From assembly GCA_003250475.1 (NCBI GenBank), contig QKGI01000008.1, positions 1 to 63,095 of the forward strand: 63,095 nucleotides of DNA. Reading direction: 5' to 3'. The notes below the pieces were generated by a model, which had not been told where the DNA came from, did no database searches, and saw only the letters and a list, made by a program, of their open reading frames with translations. Shown here one piece after another: positions 10,445-19,161 of this stretch. The translations under genes were made by a program, and so were the position numbers. This stretch comes from Bacteroidota bacterium (GTDB lineage: Bacteria > Bacteroidota > Bacteroidia > Bacteroidales > VadinHA17). Every line of letters starts with the position of its first letter. Within the stretch, counting starts at the first letter, position 1.

Positions 10445-10475
10445 TTGTTATTTTGACCATTTATAAATATCTTTA
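10445..10475 (+). promoter_or_regulatory. Putative promoter of the SPOR lipoprotein gene
   Basis: TTG at 10445-10447 and TATCTTTA at 10468-10475 are separated by 20 bases, close to the Bacteroidota pattern TTG, about 19 bases, TAnnTTTG. The last base of the -7 element differs. The predicted leader is about 23 bases. Confidence 0.38.
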
Positions 10476-10504
10476 TCACGCATAATAATGAAAAACTGTC
10501 ATTT

Positions 10505-10972
10505 ATGAAGAGATTATCCCTTGTGTTTCTGGCCGTCATACTGCTTGTGACTCCCTCATGCGACTTTATGAAGAGCATCAATCCATTCGGTAAGAAAGCC
10601 AGGGAGGCTGAAGCTCTCAGGCAGCAACAGGAGGCATTCCGCGTAGCTGACTCCATCAGGGTTGCCAATGAGGCTCAGGCAGAGGCGGAGCGTCTGCGCC
10701 AGGCATCGCTTGCGGCTGAGGCCCAGAAAGAGGCAGAGGCCATGTCAGGCTACCATGTAATAGTTGGCAGTTTCCTTACTCCGGCCTATGCCGACTCATG
10801 GCTGGAGCATATAAAAGGATTCGGCTATGACGCCAGGGTGATTGAAACTGACGGTGGACGGTGGCAGCTGATCTCTGCGCAGTCATTTCCAGACCTGCAT
10901 GCAGCCTGGAATGCACTTTACGGCATCCAGGACAAAATCAACAGTGAAGCCTGGGTCTACAGGCAGGAGTGA
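10505..10972 (+). CDS. SPOR-domain lipoprotein
   Basis: The 155-residue protein begins with a lipoprotein signal (hydrophobic core then VTPSC, Cys19 as the likely lipidated residue). A charged Ala/Glu/Arg-rich helix follows at about 30-78. Residues about 80-153 form a SPOR domain (YHVIVGSF, then RVIETDGGRWQLISAQSF), which binds denuded peptidoglycan at division or remodelling sites. It is probably anchored to a membrane with the helix as a spacer. It converges with purA, leaving only three bases between the stop codons. The precise division role is inferred from the domain only. Confidence 0.85.
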   Translation: MKRLSLVFLAVILLVTPSCDFMKSINPFGKKAREAEALRQQQEAFRVADSIRVANEAQAEAERLRQASLAAEAQKEAEAMSGYHVIVGSFLTPAYADSWLEHIKGFGYDARVIETDGGRWQLISAQSFPDLHAAWNALYGIQDKINSEAWVYRQE

Positions 10973-10975
10973 TTG

Positions 10976-12244
10976 TCACCTGTAGATCGTAGCCGATCTG
11001 TCAGGACCGACAGAGACAATGGTTACCGGAACACCGGTTTCCTTCTCAATGTAATTGATGTAATCCTTCAGCTCAGCAGGTAGCTCTTCCCAGCTGGTAC
11101 ATCCTGTTATGTCACATTCCCATCCCGGTAATTCTATATAGTTCAGGCCTTCAATGTCACTGAGACAATAAGGAAGTTCGCTGACTTCCACTCCGTTGAC
11201 AGTATATGAACTGCAAACCTTGATTTTACTGAACCCTGAAAGTACGTCGGCTTTCATCATAAAGAGCCGTGTAACACCATTGACCATAACTGAGTATTTC
11301 AGGGCGGGAAGGTCAAGCCATCCACAACGGCGCGGCCTGCCTGTCGTCGATCCGTATTCGTTGCCTCTGTCACGCATCAGCTGGCCGTCATCGTCATGCA
11401 GCTCGGTAGGGAAAGGTCCGCTGCCAACCCTGGTACAGTATGCCTTGAATATCCCGAATACCTCTCCCGTACGTGACGGGGCAATACCAAGACCTGTGCA
11501 GGCTCCTGCAGCTACAGTGTTTGAGGAGGTGACAAAGGGGTATGTCCCGAAATCGATATCAAGCATCGTGCCCTGTGCCCCTTCTGCAAGAATCCGCCTG
11601 TTCTGGGTGAGAGCCGAATCTATGTGATAGTCCGCGCTGACAGTCTTAAACTGACGGAGGAAATCAATTGAGCTGAACCACTCTTCTTCAAGTTGCCTAA
11701 GGTCATTGCCAAAATCATAATTGTAGCCCTGTAATACCCTGGTATGCTCCGCGACACGGGTACGGTAGATCTCCCTGAATTCATCCCTCAGCAGGTCACC
11801 GACCCTTATTCCGCTGCGCGATGCCTTGTCTGTGTAGGCAGGTCCAATACCACGGAGCGTTGATCCGATCTTTGCGTCACCCAGTGATGCCTCGTGTGCG
11901 GCGTCAAGAAGCTTATGCGTCGGTAGTATCAAATGTGCCTTCAGTGAAATAAAAAGCCTCTCACGAACCTTCTCAAGGCTGATGCCAAGACTGTCTACCT
12001 CCTTGCGGAAGACTACCGGATCAATCACAAGCCCGTTGCCAATGATGTTGATCTTACCCTCATGGAAGATACCCGAGGGGATCAGATGAAGAACATGCTT
12101 CACCCCGTTGAACTCAATAGTATGACCGGCATTGGGACCACCCTGAAAACGTGCAATAATATCATAATCAGGGGTTAACGCATCAACAATCTTGCCCTTT
12201 CCCTCATCTCCCCACTGTAGACCAAGAAGAATATCTATTTTCAT
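10976..12244 (-). CDS. purA: Adenylosuccinate synthetase
   Basis: The 422-residue protein matches PurA throughout. It has the GTP-binding loop LGLQWGDEGKGK with the catalytic aspartate, GPNAGHT, GSTLRGIGPAY, EGAQGTMLDIDFGTYPFVTSSN and TTGRPRRCGWLD. It joins IMP and aspartate using GTP to give adenylosuccinate, the first committed step to AMP. It stands alone and converges with the SPOR gene. The upstream 219 bases are shared with the divergent gene at 12464. Confidence 0.97.
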   Translation of the reverse strand: MKIDILLGLQWGDEGKGKIVDALTPDYDIIARFQGGPNAGHTIEFNGVKHVLHLIPSGIFHEGKINIIGNGLVIDPVVFRKEVDSLGISLEKVRERLFISLKAHLILPTHKLLDAAHEASLGDAKIGSTLRGIGPAYTDKASRSGIRVGDLLRDEFREIYRTRVAEHTRVLQGYNYDFGNDLRQLEEEWFSSIDFLRQFKTVSADYHIDSALTQNRRILAEGAQGTMLDIDFGTYPFVTSSNTVAAGACTGLGIAPSRTGEVFGIFKAYCTRVGSGPFPTELHDDDGQLMRDRGNEYGSTTGRPRRCGWLDLPALKYSVMVNGVTRLFMMKADVLSGFSKIKVCSSYTVNGVEVSELPYCLSDIEGLNYIELPGWECDITGCTSWEELPAELKDYINYIEKETGVPVTIVSVGPDRSATIYR

Positions 12245-12374
12245 TTCAGAAACTGTCAGAAGAATAATTAAAGCTCCACAAGATATGAAAAATCTTGCAA
12301 CCGGATTGAAAGAACAGGGATGATACTGGTTGATAACTTTACCATGCGGCTGAAATGTTTTAATTTATAGGAGG

Positions 12375-12404
12375 TTGAATTTATTAAAAAAAATTATATC
12401 TTTG
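12375..12404 (+). promoter_or_regulatory. Well-formed Bacteroidota promoter
   Basis: TTG at 12375-12377, a 19-base spacer, and TATCTTTG at 12397-12404 match the consensus exactly. It is one of the best promoters in the window. Transcription would start near 12410, giving a leader of about 54 bases for the exported protein at 12464. Confidence 0.6.
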
Positions 12405-12463
12405 GTTAATAGTTTAACAATCAGATATTTAGTTACATTTTAAATTGAAACGTAAAAATGTAA

Positions 12464-13606
12464 ATGATGAAAAACAAAACTATTAAATCATCCCTGGTGC
12501 TTATTCTCATGCTTCTGACAGTATGGAGTGCATCAGCTCAGACGGACCAGGATCTGGTCTTCAGAAAGAGAGTGTTCTCCTCAGCTGTCAACGGTCTGTA
12601 TTACGGTAGTGCCCTGATAGCAATCACTGAACCTGAGAGTGCAGCAGCTGCTGCGGGTATACCTATCATAACAACCGGGTTGGGAGTTCTGGTTCCGGTT
12701 ATGTTAAATGAAAAGTATCCGGTAAACATGAACCAGGTGGTTCTGACCCAGCATGGTCAGTTTATAGGATGGTTTCAGGGAGCATCCCTTAGTTTGCTTG
12801 CACTGGGAGATAATATTGATAATGGTAACAATTATAAAATTGCAGTCGGGGCAGGTGCCCTTGGCAGTATAGGATTAGGACTGCTCGGCAAGTCATTGGG
12901 GAAGACAAAGCCGTGGAGTGAGGGGCAGGCAGCTATGCTGGCTCACTGGGGAACAGTTGGTCCGCTTGTCACAACCTTTACCGCTATGTCAATAAGCTAT
13001 GACCCGAGAGTCATCGGGGGATCAATGTTGCTTGGCGGTGCAGCCGGTTATTTTGTTGGAAATGCCATAAACAAAAGCGATACATTTACCCGCGGTGACG
13101 TCAGGGCTGCCGGCGAGCTTACCGTCTTAAACGGGGCACTCGGAGCATGTGTCCTGCTTGACATTGTAGGTGACAGCGATGTAGAGGTAGGAGACTGGGC
13201 CTGGTTGTTTCCGGCTGCCGGTGTGTTGTCGGGAACGCTTATCAGTCACGCATGGCTGAAGAACACTAACCTGACACCAAGGCAGGGAATGAATACAATA
13301 TGGATGTCATCAGGAGGTGCCGTTCTTGGTCTTGGCATTGCTCTTCTCATTAATTCCGACAGCTTTACACCCTGGTATCTTGTTCCCTATGCAACAAGCC
13401 TCGGTGCTTATGCCTACTCGGTTGAATCAGCACGAAAAAAGAATGCCGCCCTTGGCTCAGTTTCTGATAATAACTGGAACAGATGGAGCTTCTCTTTCAT
13501 GCCTCAGAACCTGTTTCTGAATGAGAAGATTGTGAAGGATGGCTTCCGGATAAACGGCAACAGCGTATTGATGCAGCCCCTTTTCTCAGCTTCGTTAACA
13601 TTCTGA
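12464..13606 (+). CDS. Exported protein of unknown function, glycine/alanine-rich
   Basis: I do not recognise this 380-residue protein. It has a clear signal peptide ending near SASAQ (residues 21-25). After that, many stretches of 15-20 small and hydrophobic residues alternate with short polar turns (for example GAGALGSIGLGLLG, SMLLGGAAGYFVG, AVLGLGIALL). This could be several membrane-spanning hairpins or a glycine-rich outer membrane fold. The C-terminus ends in LFSASLTF, with a terminal Phe and alternating pattern typical of outer-membrane beta-strands. Its strong promoter suggests good expression. It converges with the Fur-family gene. A TM-barrel or transmembrane-beta role is a guess. 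Confidence 0.6.
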   Translation: MMKNKTIKSSLVLILMLLTVWSASAQTDQDLVFRKRVFSSAVNGLYYGSALIAITEPESAAAAAGIPIITTGLGVLVPVMLNEKYPVNMNQVVLTQHGQFIGWFQGASLSLLALGDNIDNGNNYKIAVGAGALGSIGLGLLGKSLGKTKPWSEGQAAMLAHWGTVGPLVTTFTAMSISYDPRVIGGSMLLGGAAGYFVGNAINKSDTFTRGDVRAAGELTVLNGALGACVLLDIVGDSDVEVGDWAWLFPAAGVLSGTLISHAWLKNTNLTPRQGMNTIWMSSGGAVLGLGIALLINSDSFTPWYLVPYATSLGAYAYSVESARKKNAALGSVSDNNWNRWSFSFMPQNLFLNEKIVKDGFRINGNSVLMQPLFSASLTF

Positions 13607-13628
13607 CATAGCTGCCTGGAAGGGCTCT

Positions 13629-14072
13629 TTACTGTTTATTTACAGACTTGCCATAGATATATAACAGGTAATGGTGAGGCATAAATTCGTTGTCTTCACA
13701 GGCGCTTTTTATGATCTCACCTATCCTTGCATCTTTAAATTCACTGATCTTGCCTGTTTCAATATCTATAAAGTGGTCATGCTGACCTGATTGAAAGGTC
13801 TTCTCGTACTGGGCCTGGCTTCTTCCGAACTTGTGTTTGGTGACCAGCTTGCAGTCTATAAGCAGGTCAATTGTGTTATACAGTGTAGCTCTTGACACCC
13901 TGTAGTTCTTGTTCTTCATGAAGTTGAACAGGGATTCGATGTCAAAGTGCCCCTCACGAGAGTATATTTCATCAAGGATGGCAAACCTTTCGGGGGTCTT
14001 CCTGAACTCGCGGCTGCCAAGATATTCTGTAAATATCTGTTTTACTACTGTTCTGGCCTCTTCGTTCGACAT
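13629..14072 (-). CDS. Fur-family transcriptional regulator
   Basis: The 147-residue protein has a winged-helix DNA-binding half ([13 protein letters not shown], then [14 protein letters not shown]) and a dimerisation half with metal-binding histidines (GQHDHFID and [10 protein letters not shown]). The family also includes Zur, PerR and Mur. The CxxC zinc-structural pairs of many relatives are absent: the position after HDHFID carries no cysteine. So it resembles the Cys-less branch, which may sense iron or peroxide through histidines and carboxylates. It lies 19 bases after the RelA/SpoT gene on the same strand and may be co-transcribed, a link between metal or stress sensing and the stringent response. 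The regulated metal is unknown. Confidence 0.85.
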   Translation of the reverse strand: MSNEEARTVVKQIFTEYLGSREFRKTPERFAILDEIYSREGHFDIESLFNFMKNKNYRVSRATLYNTIDLLIDCKLVTKHKFGRSQAQYEKTFQSGQHDHFIDIETGKISEFKDARIGEIIKSACEDNEFMPHHYLLYIYGKSVNKQ

Positions 14073-14091
14073 ATTTCCTCAGGGTGTATCA

Positions 14092-16353
14092 TTACTCAAT
14101 GAATTCTTCTATTCTTTTTACGCTGGCAATGCCCTTCACATTTGACATCTGAAGTATAAGATTGTTAAGGTCACGGGTGTGATGCACATAAAGGTCTATG
14201 GTACCCTCGAAAATGCCATCGTAAACTGAGACGTTCATATTGCGTATGTTGACATTCAGTTCTGTGGATATAATGTTTGTGACCTCATTGATCAGGCCTA
14301 TCCTGTCTATCCCGTCAATGCTTATCCTGGCAAGGAAAGAGGCCAGCTTGTGTATCGTCCAACGTACAGGAATGATCCTGTTTCCTTCACTTGACATCAG
14401 TTTGATGGCGACAGGGCACTTGGGCTTATGGACGATGATAGAGTTGGAGTGGTCAAGATATCCCATCACCTCATCGCCCGGTATGGGCTTGCAGCAATCT
14501 GCAATAACATAAGAATTACCGGTGTTTGCAACATTCTCGCGCAGGAGGTAGGGATGGCTCTTATCTATTGTTCCCGGTGCCGGGCTGTTCTCTTTTTCTT
14601 CAGGGCTCTTACGGCCTGCTCCGCCGACAGCAAGCTGCCAGTACTTGCGAAGGCTACCCTCCGGGGCCCTTTTCAATACCTTCCTCAGCTCATCAAGGTT
14701 TATCAGTCCCAGACCTATGTGTGAGTAGAGCTCATCCTTGTTCAGCAACTCATAGTTGTCAAGCAGTTTCTTGATGATGTCAGAGTTAGGGACGATACCA
14801 AGTTCAGTCAGTTTTTTCTCGAGCAGGTCCCTGCCTTTCTGGATCCTGTCTGTAGACTCATCCCTCAATGCATCCTTGATGGCATTTTTTGCCTTCGCGG
14901 TATGGGCATATTGAAGCCAGTCCTTCTCAGGCCTGGCGATGTTGGAGGTGATGATCTCAACCTGGTCGCCGCTCTGCAGGGTGACGGAAAGAGGAGAAAG
15001 CTTATAGTTCACCTTGGCCCCGATGGCCTTGTTGCCTATGTCTGTATGTATCTCGTAGGCGAAATCAATTGCCGAGGCTCCTTTCGGAAGGTTGACAAGT
15101 AATCCTTTAGGGGTGAATACCATTATTTCCGATGAGAAGAGGCTCATCTTAAACTCATCGAGGAAGGTCAGAGGGTCAGACATCGGATTGGCAAGCATCT
15201 CGCGGATATGTTTCAGCCACTTGTCAAGCTCACTCTCTGTCTGTGACATGTCACCCTTATATTTCCAGTGTGCAGCAAATCCGCGTTCAGCGATGTCATC
15301 CATTCGCTGGCTTCTTATCTGCACTTCAACCCAGCGCCCTTCAGGCCCCATTACTGTAAGGTGCAGCGCTTCGTAGCCGTTTGACTTGGGTCTGCTCACC
15401 CAGTCGCGCAACCTGTCGGGCTTGGGAGTATAAATGTCAGTTATGAGTGAATATATCTGCCAGCACTGGGCCCTCTCGCTCATATCCGGACCCGGTTCGA
15501 ACACTATCCTGACAGCCAGCAGGTCATATACTTCCTCAAAGGGGATGTTCTTTGACTGCATCTTCTTCCATATCGAATAGATCGACTTGAACCTGCCTGA
15601 GATGTCAAAGATGATGTTATTCTCATTCAGCTCTTCAATTATAGGCAGGCTGAACCTGTTGATGAGGGCAAGGTTCTTCTTCTCATCCATCTTTACCTTG
15701 CGTGCAATCTCCTCGTATATACGCGGATGTCTGAACTTGAAACTAAGATCCTCAAGCTCCGTCTTAATAGCGAACAATCCTAGCCTGTGAGCAAGAGGAG
15801 CATAGAGGTAGATTGTCTCCCCGGCTACCTTCATGCGTTTGTGCTCCGGCATAGAGTCAAGGGTTCGCATATTATGGAGCCTGTCGGCGATCTTTATGAG
15901 GATGACCCTGATATCATCAGAAAGGGTCATGAGCATCTTGCGGAAGTTCTCAGCCTGGAGTGAGTTGGTCTCCTTGTTGTATGTCCCTGATATCTTTGTC
16001 AGCCCGTCAATAAGAGACGCAATTTTCGGCCCGAATTGTTTGGCGATCTCCTCAAGAGGTATGCCTGTGTCTTCAACGACATCATGAAGGAGTGCGGCTG
16101 ACACCGACCTCGCCCCGAGGCCAATCTCCTGGTTGGCTATACGGGCAACATTGATGGGATGAATAATGTATGGTTCACCTGAGTTACGATACATATCACG
16201 GTGCGCCTCGTTGGCAAACCTGAAAGCCTTGTCAATCAGTTCTTTTTCTCCGGCCTTGTCACAACGGTAAAGATTGTCCCTGAGAAGACGGTACTCTGAT
16301 TCTATACGATCGATATCCTCAGATGTAAATATTTTTGTTTTAGTTTTAACCAT
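14092..16353 (-). CDS. Bifunctional (p)ppGpp synthetase/hydrolase, RelA/SpoT family
   Basis: The 753-residue protein has the long RSH architecture. A hydrolase HD domain comes first (HPINVARI, then LLHDVVEDT with His90-Asp91). A synthetase domain (about 240-360, with RPKSNGYEALH), a TGS domain (about 395-455, PKGASAIDFAYEIHT), a conserved middle region (CCKPIPGDEVMGY) and a C-terminal ACT domain (about 675-750) follow. The intact HD pair means it can probably degrade (p)ppGpp, so it may be a Rel-type single enzyme that both makes and removes the alarmone. It acts in the cytoplasm on ribosomes. It sits upstream of the Fur-family gene. No second RSH gene is visible in this window. Confidence 0.95.
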   Translation of the reverse strand: MVKTKTKIFTSEDIDRIESEYRLLRDNLYRCDKAGEKELIDKAFRFANEAHRDMYRNSGEPYIIHPINVARIANQEIGLGARSVSAALLHDVVEDTGIPLEEIAKQFGPKIASLIDGLTKISGTYNKETNSLQAENFRKMLMTLSDDIRVILIKIADRLHNMRTLDSMPEHKRMKVAGETIYLYAPLAHRLGLFAIKTELEDLSFKFRHPRIYEEIARKVKMDEKKNLALINRFSLPIIEELNENNIIFDISGRFKSIYSIWKKMQSKNIPFEEVYDLLAVRIVFEPGPDMSERAQCWQIYSLITDIYTPKPDRLRDWVSRPKSNGYEALHLTVMGPEGRWVEVQIRSQRMDDIAERGFAAHWKYKGDMSQTESELDKWLKHIREMLANPMSDPLTFLDEFKMSLFSSEIMVFTPKGLLVNLPKGASAIDFAYEIHTDIGNKAIGAKVNYKLSPLSVTLQSGDQVEIITSNIARPEKDWLQYAHTAKAKNAIKDALRDESTDRIQKGRDLLEKKLTELGIVPNSDIIKKLLDNYELLNKDELYSHIGLGLINLDELRKVLKRAPEGSLRKYWQLAVGGAGRKSPEEKENSPAPGTIDKSHPYLLRENVANTGNSYVIADCCKPIPGDEVMGYLDHSNSIIVHKPKCPVAIKLMSSEGNRIIPVRWTIHKLASFLARISIDGIDRIGLINEVTNIISTELNVNIRNMNVSVYDGIFEGTIDLYVHHTRDLNNLILQMSNVKGIASVKRIEEFIE

Positions 16354-16414
16354 CGGTTATCCCCTGCAAAGGAAAGACAAAGATACAAAAATCGGGGCAT
16401 TTATTCTGACCATA

Positions 16415-17878
16415 TTACGGCAGTATGGTTACAGTACCCGTTCTCTCAACATGACCTCCTGAAGGTGTATGAAGTCTCATGCTCCATAGGTAAACACCTG
16501 ATGGTAAGCCTGCTCCATTATGACTGCCATTCCACCCTTCACCGTAATCAGTCGTGCGGAACAGCATCACACCTGACCTGCTGAAGATCATGAACTCATA
16601 ATCTGACGGCACGAAAGAAAGAACCGGTTTGAACTCCTCGTTCGGACCAGGTACGGCCGGTGTGAAAGCATTAGGCACGAAGATGTTCTCGGGCATCTGT
16701 ACATCAACTGCTGACGACCTGTGCAGTGGAGCACCTGCAGGCAGCCCTGGAGCTTCAGCAGTGACCATGTATGCAACCGAAGGAGCGGTGATACCCGGCA
16801 CAAACAGGGAATAATCATCAGACCAGGTAGTATCACTTAGAAAGGTTACTGCCTCACTCCAGCCGTCCCCCTTGTCCCGCCACACTGTATAGAGCATATC
16901 ACCCGTCACCACGGGGCTGTTCCACCTGAGTTCTATATGGGTGCCGTTAAGGACAGAAGCCAGAACAATGTTCTTTGCAGGGTCAGAGGTTATGACTGAA
17001 AGACCGCAGTTATTCACTGCCGTGACGGCATATAGATTAACTACCGCAGTGTCTGCTCCAGGCAGTGCAAAGCTGACATCACCTCCTGATCCTGTAGCGG
17101 TGGCAACTTCAGACCAGGATGAGGTTTCAGGATTGTATCTCACCACACTGAAGTTATCAATATCCGTAACCTGGTCATAACCGGCAATGAGGTCCAGGTT
17201 GCCGTCAACAACCCTTATTGCATCAATATTCACCCATCCCGGTGCCGTCTCTTTTTTACTTATGACGCATACCCTGTTTGATGCGGAGAGAATTTCAGCA
17301 TTTTCTGAGGCGGTTACATAAAAACAGTATTCAGTATCAGGATCATATCCGTCAAAGATGCCGGAGGTCACTGTTGGGGCAGCCGTCTCAAATACTGCTT
17401 CCTCTCCTCCGTCACGGGCAACCAGAACGCTGTAGGCATCTGCCGGATGAGAGTTGTTTTCATAAGGAGTCCACGAGAGCAGGACCCTGCTGTTGCATGT
17501 ATCATTGACGGCTGAAAGAAAGATAGTGCTGAGGCTGTTGCTCAGGGGACTGATATTAAGGGACGAATCCATGGCCGCAACAACGTAGCTGACACTCTGG
17601 TACCTTGCTGCCGACCCTGTGTGGATATACTGATAAATATAAGGGGACTTAACGGTATCGACTGCTGTGGCAGTGCTCCCGGAATAGGTATATATCACAT
17701 AACTACCCACATCCGGAGAAACTGAAGGAAGCCATGTCAGGGTTGCAAAACCTGTTGCCGGATCAACAGTGACCATGTCGAGTACCGGTGATACCGGTTG
17801 TGTCTCATCCTGTCCTGCAAGGGTGAGAGTAAGTAAGACAATAGCAATTGATGTTGCTGTCAGCCTGGTGGTGTTCAT
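16415..17878 (-). CDS. Secreted fibronectin-type III-like protein with type IX secretion C-terminal domain
   Basis: The 487-residue protein has a signal peptide (ending near LTLAGQ) and several repeated domains of about 90 residues with the WTPY, YCFYVTASENA and YAVTAVNNC patterns of fibronectin type III-like folds. The last 85 residues, beginning FVPNAFTP and containing WNGSHNGAGLPSGVYLW, match the gliding-motility-associated (CHU_C, type B) domain. That domain sends Bacteroidota proteins through the type IX secretion system to the cell surface. No catalytic domain is visible, so it may be an adhesin or binding protein. Its start codon overlaps the stop of the upstream M16 gene (four bases), which implies co-translation with the proteases. 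Confidence 0.85.
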   Translation of the reverse strand: MNTTRLTATSIAIVLLTLTLAGQDETQPVSPVLDMVTVDPATGFATLTWLPSVSPDVGSYVIYTYSGSTATAVDTVKSPYIYQYIHTGSAARYQSVSYVVAAMDSSLNISPLSNSLSTIFLSAVNDTCNSRVLLSWTPYENNSHPADAYSVLVARDGGEEAVFETAAPTVTSGIFDGYDPDTEYCFYVTASENAEILSASNRVCVISKKETAPGWVNIDAIRVVDGNLDLIAGYDQVTDIDNFSVVRYNPETSSWSEVATATGSGGDVSFALPGADTAVVNLYAVTAVNNCGLSVITSDPAKNIVLASVLNGTHIELRWNSPVVTGDMLYTVWRDKGDGWSEAVTFLSDTTWSDDYSLFVPGITAPSVAYMVTAEAPGLPAGAPLHRSSAVDVQMPENIFVPNAFTPAVPGPNEEFKPVLSFVPSDYEFMIFSRSGVMLFRTTDYGEGWNGSHNGAGLPSGVYLWSMRLHTPSGGHVERTGTVTILP

Positions 17879-19161
17879 TTTTCTCCGGCTATGATCTCAA
17901 AAGCATCTTCAGTATTGAAATACGTATTAAACAGCTCCTTTATTTTGCCAGGGGTGATAGTTCTTACCGTAGAGGCGAACCGTGTGTAGTAATCCAGGCC
18001 GGCATCATAGTCTATTACCCCCCGTATTGCTTCCGCAACAGCAAAGGGACCGTCAAACATTCTTGCTATCTCTCCCATGAGATGATTTCTCACAAGCTCC
18101 ATCTCCTCACCGGCGATCTCTTTTTCACGCAGAGCGGCAATCTCTTTTTTGATCTCCTTCAGTGTATCCTCACGGTATATGTTGGCGACATCAGTCAGGA
18201 TCACAATATACCCTATACCGTGAAAAGCTCCGGAGACGGCATGAATCCCATAGGTATAACCCTTCTCTTCCCTGATATTGCGCATCAGTCTTGATCCGAA
18301 ATAACCCCCCAGGATCATTGTGGCTACCTGCAGGCTCTGGTAGTCGGGGTGATCACGGGTAATAGCTTTCCATCCCATTCTTACGGTGCTCTGCACGGTG
18401 TTTGCCATCTCACAGAACAGCATCCCGGGGCTGGCAGTGTTAAACTCCATAGGCGGGGGGGATGGTTTGTGCCACCTTTCGTTGCTGTTCCGGGAGAAAT
18501 ACTTTTCCAGTACCGGCAGTGCCTGTTCAGGATCTTTGCCTGCGACAGTGATATACATATTAGCAGGCCGGTAACACAGTGAATGAAGCTCACGCAGGGC
18601 ATCCGTTTTAAGCGACAGGTAGTCTTGCCTGTTAAAAATACGACCGTACGGGTTGTTCTCACCGCACAGGGCCTGGTAAAAGGTCTCCCGGGCTATCACT
18701 GATGTCTTCTGCCTGCCCGTGAGAAACGCCTGCAACCTTTTCTCCATCAGCATCCGGAACTCCTTCTCCGGGAAGACAGGGTGGAAGAGCACCTCTTCAG
18801 CCAGCTCCATCACCTGGTCCAGCTTCCTCGGGAGGGTCACTGCCACCAGTCCTGCCGTATCCTTATCAGCCATGTGGTTAAACAGAGCCCCTGTGCTGTC
18901 GATCAGATTATTGAGTTCGGTGGCATCATACCTGGCTGTGCCCTCGGTAAGCATTGCGTTTGTGGCTGAAGCTGCCAGGTTCACCTTCTCCATTTTCTGT
19001 CCTGCGCCAAATACAAACTCAACCCTGAGGAGGTCAACAGTACCTTTTCCCAGGATGTAAACCGGCACACCGTTACTGAGACAGGTGGCGACGGGAAAGG
19101 ATGTGTCACCTGCCGACGGAGTGATTATTGCCGGGGCTGGCCTTTCATGGCGTGTTGTCAT
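17875..19161 (-). CDS. M16 peptidase-like protein lacking the zinc motif
   Basis: The 428-residue protein has the M16 fold (LSNGVPVYILGKGTVDLLRVEFVFGAG at about 30-55, and the C-terminal RNIREEKGYTYGIHA stretch). The HxxEH zinc-binding motif is absent. In bacterial M16B pairs, one subunit carries the catalytic site and a sister lacks it but supplies the substrate-binding RxxxY region, which is present here. The upstream gene carries HLFEH. The two reading frames overlap by four bases (ATGA at 19158-19161), strongly suggesting a heterodimer. The enzyme would cut small peptides or secreted proteins. It may be cytoplasmic or periplasmic: no signal peptide is evident. Confidence 0.85.
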   Translation of the reverse strand: MTTRHERPAPAIITPSAGDTSFPVATCLSNGVPVYILGKGTVDLLRVEFVFGAGQKMEKVNLAASATNAMLTEGTARYDATELNNLIDSTGALFNHMADKDTAGLVAVTLPRKLDQVMELAEEVLFHPVFPEKEFRMLMEKRLQAFLTGRQKTSVIARETFYQALCGENNPYGRIFNRQDYLSLKTDALRELHSLCYRPANMYITVAGKDPEQALPVLEKYFSRNSNERWHKPSPPPMEFNTASPGMLFCEMANTVQSTVRMGWKAITRDHPDYQSLQVATMILGGYFGSRLMRNIREEKGYTYGIHAVSGAFHGIGYIVILTDVANIYREDTLKEIKKEIAALREKEIAGEEMELVRNHLMGEIARMFDGPFAVAEAIRGVIDYDAGLDYYTRFASTVRTITPGKIKELFNTYFNTEDAFEIIAGEK

